A stretch of DNA of 32,106 nucleotides from contig JQIS01000033.1 in the NCBI GenBank assembly GCA_000830175.1, positions 1-32,106 of the forward strand. Direction: 5' to 3'. Source of the DNA: Sulfurovum sp. FS08-3. Its GTDB lineage: Bacteria > Campylobacterota > Campylobacteria > Campylobacterales > Sulfurovaceae. Below, in pieces: positions 23,177-31,075 of the stretch. The translations under genes were made by a program, and so were the position numbers. The notes under the pieces are model-generated. The model saw only the letters and a program-made list of their open reading frames with translations, had not been told where the DNA came from and made no database searches. Each line of letters starts with the position of its first letter. Position 1 is the first letter of the stretch.

Positions 23177-24571
23177 ATGCAAAAAGTATATCATGAAGTA
23201 AACCAACTCGATAGACACTGCTATGAGGCTTTTGGTCTTAGCGAAGATATTTTGATGGAGAATGCAGCAAGGGCAATAAGTGACGCTATTGTTCAAAATT
23301 TTTCCCCAAACAAAAAGGTATTGATTGTGAGCGGTGTAGGCAATAATGGGGCTGATGGGATAGTGGTAGCTAGACACCTACACGGCGATTATAACGTTTC
23401 GCTCTATTTGCCTTTTGGGGCGAAATCTCCTATGTGTGTGTTGCAACTTCAACGGGCTAAACAATTGGGTATCTCTATCGTTGAGAAGATAGAGGATGGC
23501 TACGATATTGTCATTGATGCACTCTTTGGCACAGGACTCAATAAACCTCTCAATAGCCGTGCCGTTGAAGTGATAGAGCAAATGAACGCACTAAGTGGCT
23601 TCAAGATAGCGTGTGATATAGCTTCGGGGATTGATAGCGAGGGGGAGGTTGAAGGAGTAGCCTTTGAGGCTCACACAACCATTACCATGGGGGCGTTGAA
23701 AAAATCTCTCTTTAGCGACAAAGCCAAAGAGTATGTCGGGGAGATTGAAGTAGCCCATTTAGGAGTCACTCGAAGGCTCTATGAAGCCTATGATACCTCT
23801 ATCTTCTTGCTTGAAAAAAGCGATATGCGTTTGCCCCATCGCCACAAAGCCAACACACACAAAGGCAACTACGGTCACGTTCATGTGATAGTAGGGGAGC
23901 AAGAGGGAGCGGGAATAATGGCGGCTATGAGTGCTTTTAGATTTGGTAGCGGATTGGTTACCGCCGTGAGTCCTAGCAAACCTGCCAATCTTCCTCTCTA
24001 TCTGATGCATTCACGCTCTATTGGCTCTCATTGCAGTGCGTTGGCGTTGGGAATGGGATTGGGTGATTTTGATCTAAGCAAGATTTTAGAACTTGATATT
24101 CCCATGGTTGTGGATGCGGATATGTTTTACAAAGATGAAATAAAACAACTGCTCAACAAAGAGCAAATCGTATTGACTCCCCATCCCAAAGAGTTTGTTT
24201 CACTTCTCAAGCTTTGCAATATTGCAGATATATCAGTGGGTGAGCTTCAAAGTAGTCGTTTTAAATATTTAGAGCTTTTTTCTACCCAATATCCCAATAT
24301 TGTACTTTTACTCAAAGGGGCGAATGTACTTATCGCTCATCAAGAAAAAATCTACATCAATACGCTAGGGAGTGCTACATTAGCAAAAGGAGGCAGTGGA
24401 GATGTCTTGGCAGGATTGATTGCTTCGTTGTTAGCTCAAAACTACTCTCCATTAGATGCTACTATCAGTGCCTCTTTGGCTCACACCATGGCTTCGAGAC
24501 AATACACCAAAAACTCTTACGCCATGACTCCATTGGAGTTGATTGAGACTATTGCATTATTGAAAGTATAG
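23177..24571 (+). CDS. nnrD: Bifunctional NAD(P)HX epimerase / ADP-dependent NAD(P)HX dehydratase
   Basis: This metabolite-repair enzyme restores NAD(P)H from its hydrated form. The N-terminal YjeF/NnrE domain (about 1-205) has SGVGNNGADGIVVARHL, DALFGTGLNKPL and CDIASGIDSEGEVEG. The C-terminal NnrD kinase-like domain (about 215-464) has HKGNYGHVHVIVG, VLTPHPKEF, LLLKGANVLI and LAKGGSGDVLAGLIAS with the catalytic Asp. Both domains look complete in 464 aa. ATG 23177 with AGAGG in front is preferred; an upstream in-frame TTG would overlap the toxin gene. It is convergent with petC across 49 bp. Confidence 0.94.
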   Translation: MQKVYHEVNQLDRHCYEAFGLSEDILMENAARAISDAIVQNFSPNKKVLIVSGVGNNGADGIVVARHLHGDYNVSLYLPFGAKSPMCVLQLQRAKQLGISIVEKIEDGYDIVIDALFGTGLNKPLNSRAVEVIEQMNALSGFKIACDIASGIDSEGEVEGVAFEAHTTITMGALKKSLFSDKAKEYVGEIEVAHLGVTRRLYEAYDTSIFLLEKSDMRLPHRHKANTHKGNYGHVHVIVGEQEGAGIMAAMSAFRFGSGLVTAVSPSKPANLPLYLMHSRSIGSHCSALALGMGLGDFDLSKILELDIPMVVDADMFYKDEIKQLLNKEQIVLTPHPKEFVSLLKLCNIADISVGELQSSRFKYLELFSTQYPNIVLLLKGANVLIAHQEKIYINTLGSATLAKGGSGDVLAGLIASLLAQNYSPLDATISASLAHTMASRQYTKNSYAMTPLELIETIALLKV

Positions 24572-24578
24572 AAGTACT

Positions 24579-24600
24579 CTCCCCATCAAGAGAGGGGGAG
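24579..24600. terminator. Hairpin between converging nnrD and petC
   Basis: CTCCCC and GGGGAG pair over a 10-base loop in the 49-bp gap. The surrounding C-rich and G-rich run (continuing AAAGGGGG) resembles dispersed repeat sequences seen in many genomes. There is no T-run on either side, so its role as a terminator is uncertain. Confidence 0.35.
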
Positions 24601-24620
24601 AAAGGGGGTGTGGTTAAATC

Positions 24621-25556
24621 TTAGTGATCTTTCCACATGGATTTTTTCCAAAGATAGGCAAGAACAGTAAATACTAATGTGAAGAGTAGAACCCATGGTC
24701 CAATCGCCTCACGAGCTGTTTTGCTAGGATCTCCTGTTTGTGTCAGATAAGCTTTGACTTTCTCAAATCCTTCGGCACTAAGACCTACACGGGGCATTGA
24801 AGTACCTTCGAGTTGCGATTGAGGATTCTCGACAAATGTCTCCAAGAAGTGTTCGCTTCTAGCTCTTATAATGATAGAGAGATCAGGAGGCAATTTACCC
24901 ATATAGGCTTTGAGTTTATCTTGATACTCCAAAACCGCTACTTTGTGTTTCAAAGTATCCGTTTCACTTTTAAAGGTTGGCGTTTCACCCAATTGATCCA
25001 ATTTGCCGTATCGGTTAGCGTGACATCGTCCGCATGCATCCAAGTAGGCATTTTTTGGGGAAATCTCTTTGGGAGCAATGGATTTAAGGAACGCTACCAT
25101 ATCGGCAATCTCTTGTGCTTTGTCGCCACCTGCACCATAAAATGCGGGCATAGGGTGCATTTTGCCTTTGGCTGCATCAAACTTATGCTCTACTTTGAGG
25201 GCATGAGCAGGATTTTCGATAAGATTGGCTAAAAACTTCTCACTGTAGAGTCCACCCGCTGTAGAGAGATCAGGAGGATTAACACCGTAAGCACTTACCG
25301 CAGTTGCAGCGTCCATTGGAGCTTTGTGAGCCACCGCTTGAATACCGTGACAACCCGTACAAGCACCCGCACCCATTACAAGCGTTTTGCCGTTTTCAAC
25401 ATTGCCTTTTTTGGTACTCTCATTGAGATCCGAATAGGCAAAATGCTCTCCATCGACATGTTTGTGCATTTGAGTGTGAGCAAAAGGCTCAACACCCCAA
25501 TAGAGAATAGCCGTAAAGATAACAACAACACCTAAAATTTTTAATTCGTTTTTCAT
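24621..25556 (-). CDS. petC: Cytochrome bc1 complex, di-haem cytochrome c1 subunit
   Basis: The 311-aa protein receives electrons from the Rieske centre and passes them to soluble cytochrome c. A membrane helix (about 5-22) anchors the N-terminus and a second one (about 288-304) the C-terminus, the latter followed by WKKSMWKDH. Two haem c sites are present, Cys66-x-x-Cys69-His70 and Cys175-x-x-Cys178-His179, and KMHPMPAFYG supplies a likely methionine ligand. Two haems in a c4-like arrangement is the form found in Campylobacterota, unlike mono-haem mitochondrial c1. It is the last gene of petABC, 11 bp after petB. Confidence 0.94.
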   Translation of the reverse strand: MKNELKILGVVVIFTAILYWGVEPFAHTQMHKHVDGEHFAYSDLNESTKKGNVENGKTLVMGAGACTGCHGIQAVAHKAPMDAATAVSAYGVNPPDLSTAGGLYSEKFLANLIENPAHALKVEHKFDAAKGKMHPMPAFYGAGGDKAQEIADMVAFLKSIAPKEISPKNAYLDACGRCHANRYGKLDQLGETPTFKSETDTLKHKVAVLEYQDKLKAYMGKLPPDLSIIIRARSEHFLETFVENPQSQLEGTSMPRVGLSAEGFEKVKAYLTQTGDPSKTAREAIGPWVLLFTLVFTVLAYLWKKSMWKDH

Positions 25557-25567
25557 TATCGTCCTCC

Positions 25568-26803
25568 CTATGCTCTATTTTCGTTTTTTGTAACCCATGG
25601 CAAGGAAACAAAGAGTGCAATAAAGACTACTGCAGCTACCAAACCAATATGATTCCAAATGCCTTGTGGTGGTAGTTTACCCATTACCGTAAGCACAATC
25701 ATATCCACAATCATAATCCAAAACCAATACTTAAAGAGACCTCTTCGATTAGCAGGAGCTACCGTGTCGCTCTTATCAAGGAATGGCAATAAGAAGAAAG
25801 CCACTTGAGCAAATCCAAAAGCAATCAAACCAGGATCTTTAGGGAAAGGTCGTAAAATCTCATAAGACCACAAGAAGTACCACTCAGGATAGATATGCGC
25901 TGGGGTTTTGAGTCCATCAGCAGGGTCAAAGTTTACAGGATCCATCGCAAAATTGAAGTGATAGAATACCAAATAGAAGAAGAAGATGAGATAGACACCC
26001 AATACAAAGACATCTTTGCTCAAAAATACAGGTTGGAAAGGGATAACTTTTGACTCTTTTGTTTTGCCCTCTTTGTAGAGTTTGGCAGCTTCATGATAAT
26101 CAAACTCTTCACCGTCTTGGTTATTTACGTGAGGTATTCTAAGTGCTGCAAAGTGCAATCCAATAAGACCAATAATAACAAGTGGCAAAAGTAAAACGTG
26201 AAGCATAAAAAATCGTGACAAGAAAGCTTGACCAGGTACATAATCGCCTCGAATCCACTCCACAAGCCCAGGTGCATTCATAATACCACCTGCAATATCA
26301 GGAGAGAAACCTTCAAAAAGATTGGTAATTACCATCCCTGCCCAGTAGCTCATTTGTCCCCATGGAAGCATATATCCAGAGAAAGCTTCGGCGGAGAATA
26401 CGACAAACAAAAGCATACCGCTTAGCCAAATCATCTCACGACCTTTTTTGTATGACCCGTAGTAGATACCCGTAAACATATGGATATAGATAATCAAAAA
26501 GACTACCGATGCTGCTACTCCGTGGATATGTCTCCAAAGCCAACCAAATCCAACTTCACTCATAATGGTGTAGTTTACGCTATCAAAGGCAGTATCAACG
26601 TTGGGTTGATAATACATCAATAGGAAAATTCCCGAGATAGTCAATAGGGCAAATGTAAATGCCAATACCATTCCCATTGCCCACAGGAAGTTGATATTTT
26701 TGGGAATCCAATACTCTAATGCCATTACCTTTTTGACGGTAGTGATAGCGAGTCTTTGATCCAACCACTCAGTGATTGAACTTGCTTTTTCAAAATGTGC
26801 CAT
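25568..26803 (-). CDS. petB: Cytochrome bc1 complex, cytochrome b subunit
   Basis: This 411-aa integral membrane protein with about eight helices carries the two b haems and the quinol sites. Haem histidines are His94 and His108 (14 apart) in one helix and a second pair in FFMLHVLLLP...GLHFAAL that is 15 apart. The 15-residue spacing in the second pair is the pattern known from cytochrome b6 rather than mitochondrial b. The quinol-site motif PEWYFLWSYEILR is intact, and SGYMLPWGQMSYW is conserved. It is full-length, so subunit IV is not split off. It lies between petA (13 bp) and petC (11 bp). Confidence 0.96.
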   Translation of the reverse strand: MAHFEKASSITEWLDQRLAITTVKKVMALEYWIPKNINFLWAMGMVLAFTFALLTISGIFLLMYYQPNVDTAFDSVNYTIMSEVGFGWLWRHIHGVAASVVFLIIYIHMFTGIYYGSYKKGREMIWLSGMLLFVVFSAEAFSGYMLPWGQMSYWAGMVITNLFEGFSPDIAGGIMNAPGLVEWIRGDYVPGQAFLSRFFMLHVLLLPLVIIGLIGLHFAALRIPHVNNQDGEEFDYHEAAKLYKEGKTKESKVIPFQPVFLSKDVFVLGVYLIFFFYLVFYHFNFAMDPVNFDPADGLKTPAHIYPEWYFLWSYEILRPFPKDPGLIAFGFAQVAFFLLPFLDKSDTVAPANRRGLFKYWFWIMIVDMIVLTVMGKLPPQGIWNHIGLVAAVVFIALFVSLPWVTKNENRA

Positions 26804-26816
26804 TTTTACTCCTCTC

Positions 26817-27317
26817 TTATGCTATACCAGATTTTTGCATTTCCAGATACTCTGGTCCTGCTTCGCCTAAGACAATCTTGTTGCCATCTACTTTAAATGG
26901 GGGGATTACCAAAGGTTTAGGGGGAGGTCCGAAGGTATTTTTGCCACTAGCATCAAACTCACCACCGTGACAAGCACACTTAAACTTCTTTTCGCCTGGG
27001 AAATAGGCAGGAATGCACCCCAAATGGGTACACAAACCGATAGATACATGGTATCTCGCTCCTCCTGCAACAACATCTCTAGGATCTTGGGGCATATCGG
27101 CACTCTTTTTAAGAATGAAAATAGGCTTACCTCTCCATTTTTCAGTTATTAGCTCATTTTCAGGGATTGTGCTTAAATCCACCTCTGTAAAACCAGCGGC
27201 TTTGACGCTTGGAAGTGGATCCCACGATCTTTTCATCGCATACAGTGCAGGAAGACCACCCGCTAGAGCCGTAAAGCCACCTAGAGCAATACCCATAAAG
27301 TCTCTTCTGTTACTCAT
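26817..27317 (-). CDS. petA: Cytochrome bc1 complex, Rieske iron-sulfur subunit
   Basis: The 166-aa subunit takes the first electron from quinol via a 2Fe-2S centre. Cluster ligands are Cys96 and His98 in CTHLGC, and Cys114 and His117 in CACHGGEF; Cys101 and Cys116 would form the stabilising disulfide. The N-terminus MSNRRDFMGIALGGFTALAGG has the twin-arginine pattern followed by a hydrophobic stretch that also anchors the protein. Ribosome site AAGGAAAGG lies right upstream. It is the first gene of petABC, with a TATAAT box in front. Confidence 0.96.
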   Translation of the reverse strand: MSNRRDFMGIALGGFTALAGGLPALYAMKRSWDPLPSVKAAGFTEVDLSTIPENELITEKWRGKPIFILKKSADMPQDPRDVVAGGARYHVSIGLCTHLGCIPAYFPGEKKFKCACHGGEFDASGKNTFGPPPKPLVIPPFKVDGNKIVLGEAGPEYLEMQKSGIA

Positions 27318-27352
27318 ACCTTTCCTTTTAAATAGTAAAATTTCAATTTACA

Positions 27353-27358
27353 ATTATA
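27353..27358 (-). promoter_or_regulatory. -10 box (TATAAT) for petABC
   Basis: On the minus strand GCTATATAATTG contains TATAAT 36 bp upstream of the petA start. It lies in a 241-bp AT-rich gap between divergent genes that must serve both. No strong -35 is visible. Confidence 0.55.
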
Positions 27359-27513
27359 TAGCAACTCTAATTAAAATCCTATAAATTTGTCTTATAACAT
27401 CCCAAAAGAAAAGTTAATGCTCTTTTTTGCTTCAAAAAGAGCCAATTGTGTTGCATTTTTTCTCATTATTGGAGGGTGATTGGCTTTAATAGCTATTTTT
27501 GATAGATTTTGGT

Positions 27514-27519
27514 TATAAT
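27514..27519 (+). promoter_or_regulatory. -10 box (TATAAT) for the 288-aa membrane protein gene
   Basis: TTGGTTATAATG lies 40 bp upstream of ATG 27559. A second TATAAT at 27531-27536 is too close to serve together with it, so either may be used. T-rich tracts upstream fit Campylobacterota promoters. Confidence 0.5.
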
Positions 27520-27558
27520 GCATTTTAAAATATAATATATCATTATTGTAGGAACATC

Positions 27559-28425
27559 ATGAAAGAGGTTATAAATATCTATAAAAAACATCGTCTCACG
27601 GTTGATAATTTTATCTCTACACTTATCACATCGTTGCCACGCAAATTTAGTGACAATGCACGCATCATACTCAAAAATCACGACTACATTGAGCTACTCT
27701 ACTCGGTGGACAAAGATTTTCACCAATCCACTCCCGTAATATGTCGCAAACGAGAAGATACAACCCATCTTCATAGCGATAAAAGCAACTATTTTATCAA
27801 GCTACAACTTGATGAAAAGGGAATCTACATCTCCAATCCCTATATTCATTACCGTACAGGAAGAGCAAGTATCTCGGTGGTCTATTTCAAAGATGAGGAG
27901 TATCATGTTTTTGATATTAATCTCATCGAAATTCTCGAAGAGCTTAAACTCATCGAATACAACTCGCTTCATGATAAATTCAAAAAAGCGGTCTATACTC
28001 TGGGTTCGTTTCTTTTGGCGGCGGTTTCGATTATGTTGATTGTTTACGGTGGATATGTCTTTACAATGCTTATTATCGGCGATGCCAATCAAGATATTTT
28101 GCACGGGGTTTTTAAATCCATTATCGCTATTACTTTGGGATTGGCTATTTATGACCTTGCCAAACAGATTTTTGAACATGAGGTTATCTTCAAATCTTTT
28201 CATCACGATGATGACCAACAATACAAAGTACTAGGCAAATTTCTCATCTCAATTGTCATTGCCCTTGCGATTGAAACTCTTATGGTAGTCTTTAAAATCG
28301 CACTCGATGACCACACAAAGATGCTTTCGGCATTTTATCTGCTCATTGGTACGACGCTTATGTTTATAGGGCTAGGCTATTTTTACAAAACCATCGCTTC
28401 GACAAGCAAACCCGAAGAGCATTAG
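27559..28425 (+). CDS. Membrane protein of unknown function, four predicted helices
   Basis: The 288-aa protein has about 145 soluble N-terminal residues. The middle (YIELLYSVDKDFHQSTPVI, then GIYISNPYIHYRTGRASISVVYF) has a PAS/Cache-like look. Four hydrophobic segments follow (about 152-175, 186-200, 228-246 and 258-280), with a charged loop between the second and third. Similar Campylobacterota proteins are sometimes labelled general glycosylation pathway protein, but nothing in the sequence supports that chemistry. A ligand- or redox-sensing membrane protein is possible. It has its own promoter and overlaps hisJ tail-to-tail by 4 bp. Confidence 0.75.
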   Translation: MKEVINIYKKHRLTVDNFISTLITSLPRKFSDNARIILKNHDYIELLYSVDKDFHQSTPVICRKREDTTHLHSDKSNYFIKLQLDEKGIYISNPYIHYRTGRASISVVYFKDEEYHVFDINLIEILEELKLIEYNSLHDKFKKAVYTLGSFLLAAVSIMLIVYGGYVFTMLIIGDANQDILHGVFKSIIAITLGLAIYDLAKQIFEHEVIFKSFHHDDDQQYKVLGKFLISIVIALAIETLMVVFKIALDDHTKMLSAFYLLIGTTLMFIGLGYFYKTIASTSKPEEH

Positions 28426-29201
28426 AGAGGATAATGCTCTTTTTGCCTCTGCTTAAACGCTACTACCTCTTTGAAGCCTATGGTTTTGGCAAGAGTAGTG
28501 ACTTCGTGGTATCCAAATCCAACATCTTCAACCTTATGCGCATCGCTCCCAAAGGTAATCTCAATCCCCATCTCATAGACTCTCTCTAGCAAATGGCGTG
28601 AGGGGTATTGCTCTCCTATGGGTTTGCGTAGCCCTGCGGGATTAATCTCTACTACCATTTGAGCCTCTTTGATGGCTTCAAGGGCTTGTTGGGCGAACGT
28701 TTCGATAGGCAATGAGGGCATATATTTAAAGACCTTAATGAGATCCAAATGTCCTACTATATCAAAACGCCTCGTTTGTGCCATGTTTTTAATCGCATCA
28801 AAATACTCTTGCCATATCGCATGAATATCACGGCTTTGGTACTCTTTGATAAACTCTGGATTATCAAATCCCCAATTGTCCAAAAAATGCACCGAACCTA
28901 TGAGATAATCGACCTTTGCATCGAAGATACGCTCATCCAAATGGTTTGGCAAATAATCAACCTCATAACCCAAACGTATATCCATGATGCCTTGATACTT
29001 CTCTTTGCACCTTAAAATATCGGCTTCATACTCACGCATCTGCTCAAATCCCAAACGATAATGAGGATCTATCACCAAAGGAGCGTGTTCGCTAAAGCCG
29101 TATATCTCCACCCCTAACTCAATGGCTCTTTGGATATACTCCTCAACACTCCCCGTGGCGTGATTACACCTTGTGGTATGGTTGTGCAAATCGACTCTCA
29201 T
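28422..29201 (-). CDS. hisJ: Histidinol-phosphatase, PHP family
   Basis: The 259-aa protein of the PHP metal-dependent phosphoesterase family would release histidinol from histidinol phosphate. Metal-binding motifs are VDLHNHTTRCNHATG at the N-terminus, GFSEHAPL, GSVHFLDNWGF, IVGHLDLIK and FGSDAHKVEDVG near the end. A strong AAGGAG and a TATAAT box lie directly upstream, so it has its own promoter. Its start overlaps the stop of the MazE-like gene by 4 bp. Other PHP phosphatases have different substrates, but the HisJ-type motifs and length favour this one. Confidence 0.85.
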   Translation of the reverse strand: MRVDLHNHTTRCNHATGSVEEYIQRAIELGVEIYGFSEHAPLVIDPHYRLGFEQMREYEADILRCKEKYQGIMDIRLGYEVDYLPNHLDERIFDAKVDYLIGSVHFLDNWGFDNPEFIKEYQSRDIHAIWQEYFDAIKNMAQTRRFDIVGHLDLIKVFKYMPSLPIETFAQQALEAIKEAQMVVEINPAGLRKPIGEQYPSRHLLERVYEMGIEITFGSDAHKVEDVGFGYHEVTTLAKTIGFKEVVAFKQRQKEHYPL

Positions 29202-29407
29202 GAAAACCTATCTCCTTTTTTGATTGAGAAATTATAGCATACACAACACCAATATTTAAGTAGGTGTGTTGTAGTGGGTTTGATGGTCAAGGTTTTTTCT
29301 TTCACAATTAGCTCCACCAATGAGTTATCTTCAATCAAAAGTGTTGTTGCAATATCCTTTGGGATTCGCAAGGCAAGGGAGTTGCCCCATTGTTTAACGG
29401 CTACCAT
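29198..29407 (-). CDS. Orphan MazE/AbrB-type antitoxin with altered C-terminus
   Basis: The first 45 residues (MVAVKQWGNSLALRIPKDIA...) are a typical AbrB/MazE DNA-binding swapped-hairpin domain. After TLTIKP the sequence becomes TTTHLLKYWCCVCYNFSIKKGDRFS, unlike the usual acidic toxin-binding tail. That tail coincides with the promoter and ribosome site of hisJ, so the original end was probably lost and the frame reads through. No MazF follows. The start may be ATG 29407 or GTG 29410, with AGGAGG upstream. It may still bind DNA as an autorepressor. Confidence 0.7.
   Translation of the reverse strand: MVAVKQWGNSLALRIPKDIATTLLIEDNSLVELIVKEKTLTIKPTTTHLLKYWCCVCYNFSIKKGDRFS
29231..29236 (-). promoter_or_regulatory. 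-10 box (TATAAT) for hisJ, inside the MazE-like frame
   Basis: On the minus strand TATGCTATAATTTC contains an extended -10 box about 30 bp upstream of the hisJ start, with AAGGAG at 29212-29217 between them. It lies within the aberrant 3' end of the MazE-like gene. Confidence 0.6.
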
Positions 29408-29426
29408 CACACTAATCCTCCTTTAG

Positions 29427-29438
29427 GTGTATATACAC
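29427..29438. promoter_or_regulatory. 12-bp perfect palindrome upstream of the MazE-like gene, possible operator
   Basis: GTGTATATACAC lies about 20 bp upstream of the antitoxin start, close to where its promoter should be. MazE-family proteins bind palindromes in their own promoters, so autoregulation is a reasonable inference. The site itself has not been matched to a known operator. Confidence 0.4.
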
Positions 29439-29509
29439 AACCATACATCAATCGCTCTCTCTTGTCAATAGCGTTGGTATTGCTACGCATGCCACCAAAA
29501 GAGAAATCT

Positions 29510-30097
29510 CTATAGCTCATCTTCGAGTTCTAGCCCCAATATCTCTTTGATAAATACTTCCAAATCCTCTTTGCCGTGTCCTGCGAAACCGTTTTGTAGA
29601 AATTTGTTGATGCCTTTGCCCTCTTGGTTGAGAATAGGGACGATTTTGATGCCTGTAATTTCGGACAAAAAGTGTGAGCTATCCATCTCTTCATGGGCGT
29701 GGAGCAAGATAGAGCGGGAGAAGTTGTTGAGAATATGGTAGTAGATATACAAAAACTCCATTTCGATAAGTTCAAGTGCAAAGAGATGACTGGTGATTTT
29801 CCACTCTCTTGATACCACAGGGATAAGTTTTTGAGGTTTGATATTGAGTCCTATCTCCTCTTTGATTTCACGCACAAGTGCCTCTTGAAGCGTCTCACCC
29901 TCTTCGAGTGTACCTCCTGGAAAACCTGTGCGTCCATCCCATCTATCTATCATAATCACCGCTGGGCATTTGATATGTGCTTGATCTTTGAAGTATCTCC
30001 AAGGCGACATTTGACGTACAAAAATAACCAAAAACGTTGCACTTTTTTTGTCGGGATTGATTTTCCCAAATTCAATGCGATCTCTATTCAATCCCAA
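29510..30097 (-). CDS. NUDIX hydrolase
   Basis: The 195-aa protein has a complete Nudix box, GTLEEGETLQEALVREIKEEIG (near residues 63-84 in two parts), preceded by GRTGFPG. Nudix enzymes cleave nucleoside diphosphates linked to another group, using Mg2+ held by the box glutamates. The first 40 residues and the C-terminal 80 residues, rich in Leu and charged residues, are not distinctive, so no substrate can be named. The start is unsure: TTG 30097 is used, but no ATG or clear ribosome site is present. A TATACT box at 30120-30125 on the minus strand could be its -10. Confidence 0.85.
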   Translation of the reverse strand: MGLNRDRIEFGKINPDKKSATFLVIFVRQMSPWRYFKDQAHIKCPAVIMIDRWDGRTGFPGGTLEEGETLQEALVREIKEEIGLNIKPQKLIPVVSREWKITSHLFALELIEMEFLYIYYHILNNFSRSILLHAHEEMDSSHFLSEITGIKIVPILNQEGKGINKFLQNGFAGHGKEDLEVFIKEILGLELEDEL

Positions 30098-30119
30098 CCC
30101 CGCGTGTAAAATTGTGGAA

Positions 30120-30125
30120 AGTATA
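30120..30125 (-). promoter_or_regulatory. Possible -10 box (TATACT) for the NUDIX gene
   Basis: ATGCTATACTTTCC on the minus strand fits an extended -10 box 23 bp upstream of the TTG start. It would give a leader of about 16 bases or less, which may explain the weak ribosome site. Confidence 0.35.
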
Positions 30126-30158
30126 GCATATAAAGAGTCAATTTTAGTGAAAATAGTA

Positions 30159-30164
30159 TATAAT
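30159..30164 (+). promoter_or_regulatory. -10 box (TATAAT) for the PH-like membrane protein gene
   Basis: AGTATATAATATAAAT lies 75 bp upstream of ATG 30239, giving a leader of about 65 bases. The leader is rich in T and C and ends with a good AAAGGAG ribosome site. Confidence 0.5.
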
Positions 30165-30238
30165 ATAAATTACACACTGCTATCTTCTTCCTTTTTCTAT
30201 TTTTTATCACACTTTAACCCTACAAAGGAGCAACCCTT

Positions 30239-30733
30239 ATGAAAAGAGACACAATACAAGAAGATTCCGTTAAGATTATTTGGAGCGGACACCAAAACTA
30301 CTCAACCATTATGAAATACACCATTGTATCGCTCATAATGATAGCCATTACGCTCTATTTGGCTTTGCGTGTAAACTATCTTTTTTTGCTTTTGCTTATT
30401 TTTCCTTTGGCGCTTTTGGCTATTAAGTTTATTCAAACGCAAAAAAGTATTTTTGAGATAAGCGACAAGCGTATCATTATGAAACGATTTGAAGAAAACA
30501 AATATCTCACCTACGAAGTAGAACTCTACGATGTCAAACATATTGTCCAAGAGGAGAGAGCTAACGGGAAAGGGTATATTATCTTCAAGACCAACTCATC
30601 GCTTTTTCCTCACATTACAACACCCCTCATGGAACATCCAGCCCATATCCATGATAGGGTGCGTGACGCAATCCAAGAGGCAAAAAAGCAACACAATGCA
30701 TCCTCCATCCACAACACCAAACCGCTAGAGTAA
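30239..30733 (+). CDS. Membrane protein with bacterial PH-like domain
   Basis: The 164-aa protein starts with a cytoplasmic stretch (KIIWSGHQNY) and two closely spaced hydrophobic helices (about 24-62). A beta-rich part then follows (SIFEISDKRIIMKRFEENKYLTYEVELYDVKHI) that resembles bPH_2/YdbS-type PH domains, with the characteristic I-T/S-x-x-R-I start. The last 40 residues are polar. Function is unknown. ATG 30239 has AAAGGAG 9 bases upstream. No operon partner is evident; the next gene has its own promoter. Confidence 0.75.
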   Translation: MKRDTIQEDSVKIIWSGHQNYSTIMKYTIVSLIMIAITLYLALRVNYLFLLLLIFPLALLAIKFIQTQKSIFEISDKRIIMKRFEENKYLTYEVELYDVKHIVQEERANGKGYIIFKTNSSLFPHITTPLMEHPAHIHDRVRDAIQEAKKQHNASSIHNTKPLE

Positions 30734-30747
30734 CACACCCTAAAATG

Positions 30748-30768
30748 ACAAAAATGTAACATTTTTGT
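30748..30768. promoter_or_regulatory. 21-bp perfect inverted repeat just upstream of a -10 box
   Basis: ACAAAAATG, spacer TAA, CATTTTTGT form nine perfect pairs. The repeat ends 2 bp before TATAAT at 30771, occupying the -35 to spacer region of the next gene. It could be an operator for a repressor or, for the upstream gene, an AT-rich terminator followed by ATTTTT. The two readings are not exclusive. Confidence 0.5.
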
Positions 30769-30770
30769 GC

Positions 30771-30776
30771 TATAAT
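30771..30776 (+). promoter_or_regulatory. -10 box (TATAAT) for the 69-aa protein gene
   Basis: TGTGCTATAATTTT is an extended -10 sequence 27 bp upstream of ATG 30803. AAAAAGGAAAA lies between, as the ribosome site. Confidence 0.6.
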
Positions 30777-30802
30777 TTTTCATCTAAGAAAAAGGAAAAC
30801 AA

Positions 30803-31012
30803 ATGGGACAATCTGTGGCTTATGCCTATCTCAAAACAATCGATGGCGAAGAGGTAATGGAGTTTAAACATGAGGAGTTTGAGAAAGCATTGAAAACACT
30901 GCACTTTAGAGAGGTCAAAAAGAGCGACAGAGTACTCTACTTTGTCAGCGACAATGCACACTTCAATCGAATCAACTTCTTCAAAGGCGACTACTTCGAG
31001 CTATTGCACTAA
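30803..31012 (+). CDS. Small hypothetical protein, 69 aa
   Basis: The protein MGQSVAYAYLKTIDGEEVMEF... is soluble and alternates beta-like and helical stretches (EEFEKALKTLHF, DRVLYFVSDNAHFN, FKGDYFELL). No family is recognised. The gene looks real because it has a perfect extended -10, a ribosome site, and coding-like composition throughout. The 21-bp palindrome in its promoter suggests regulated expression. Confidence 0.65.
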   Translation: MGQSVAYAYLKTIDGEEVMEFKHEEFEKALKTLHFREVKKSDRVLYFVSDNAHFNRINFFKGDYFELLH

Positions 31013-31023
31013 AATCATACAAA

Positions 31024-31044
31024 GGCGATGAGTTTACTCTCGCC
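31024..31044. terminator. Weak hairpin between converging genes at 31.0 kb
   Basis: GGCGA with TCGCC and GAG with CTC form an eight-pair stem with one bulged base and loop TTTA in the 63-bp gap between the converging 69-aa gene and DUF1566-like gene. Only short T-rich stretches follow, so it is at best a weak terminator. Confidence 0.3.
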
Positions 31045-31075
31045 ACTTTCACAAAAACAGTTTCACACCTTTACC

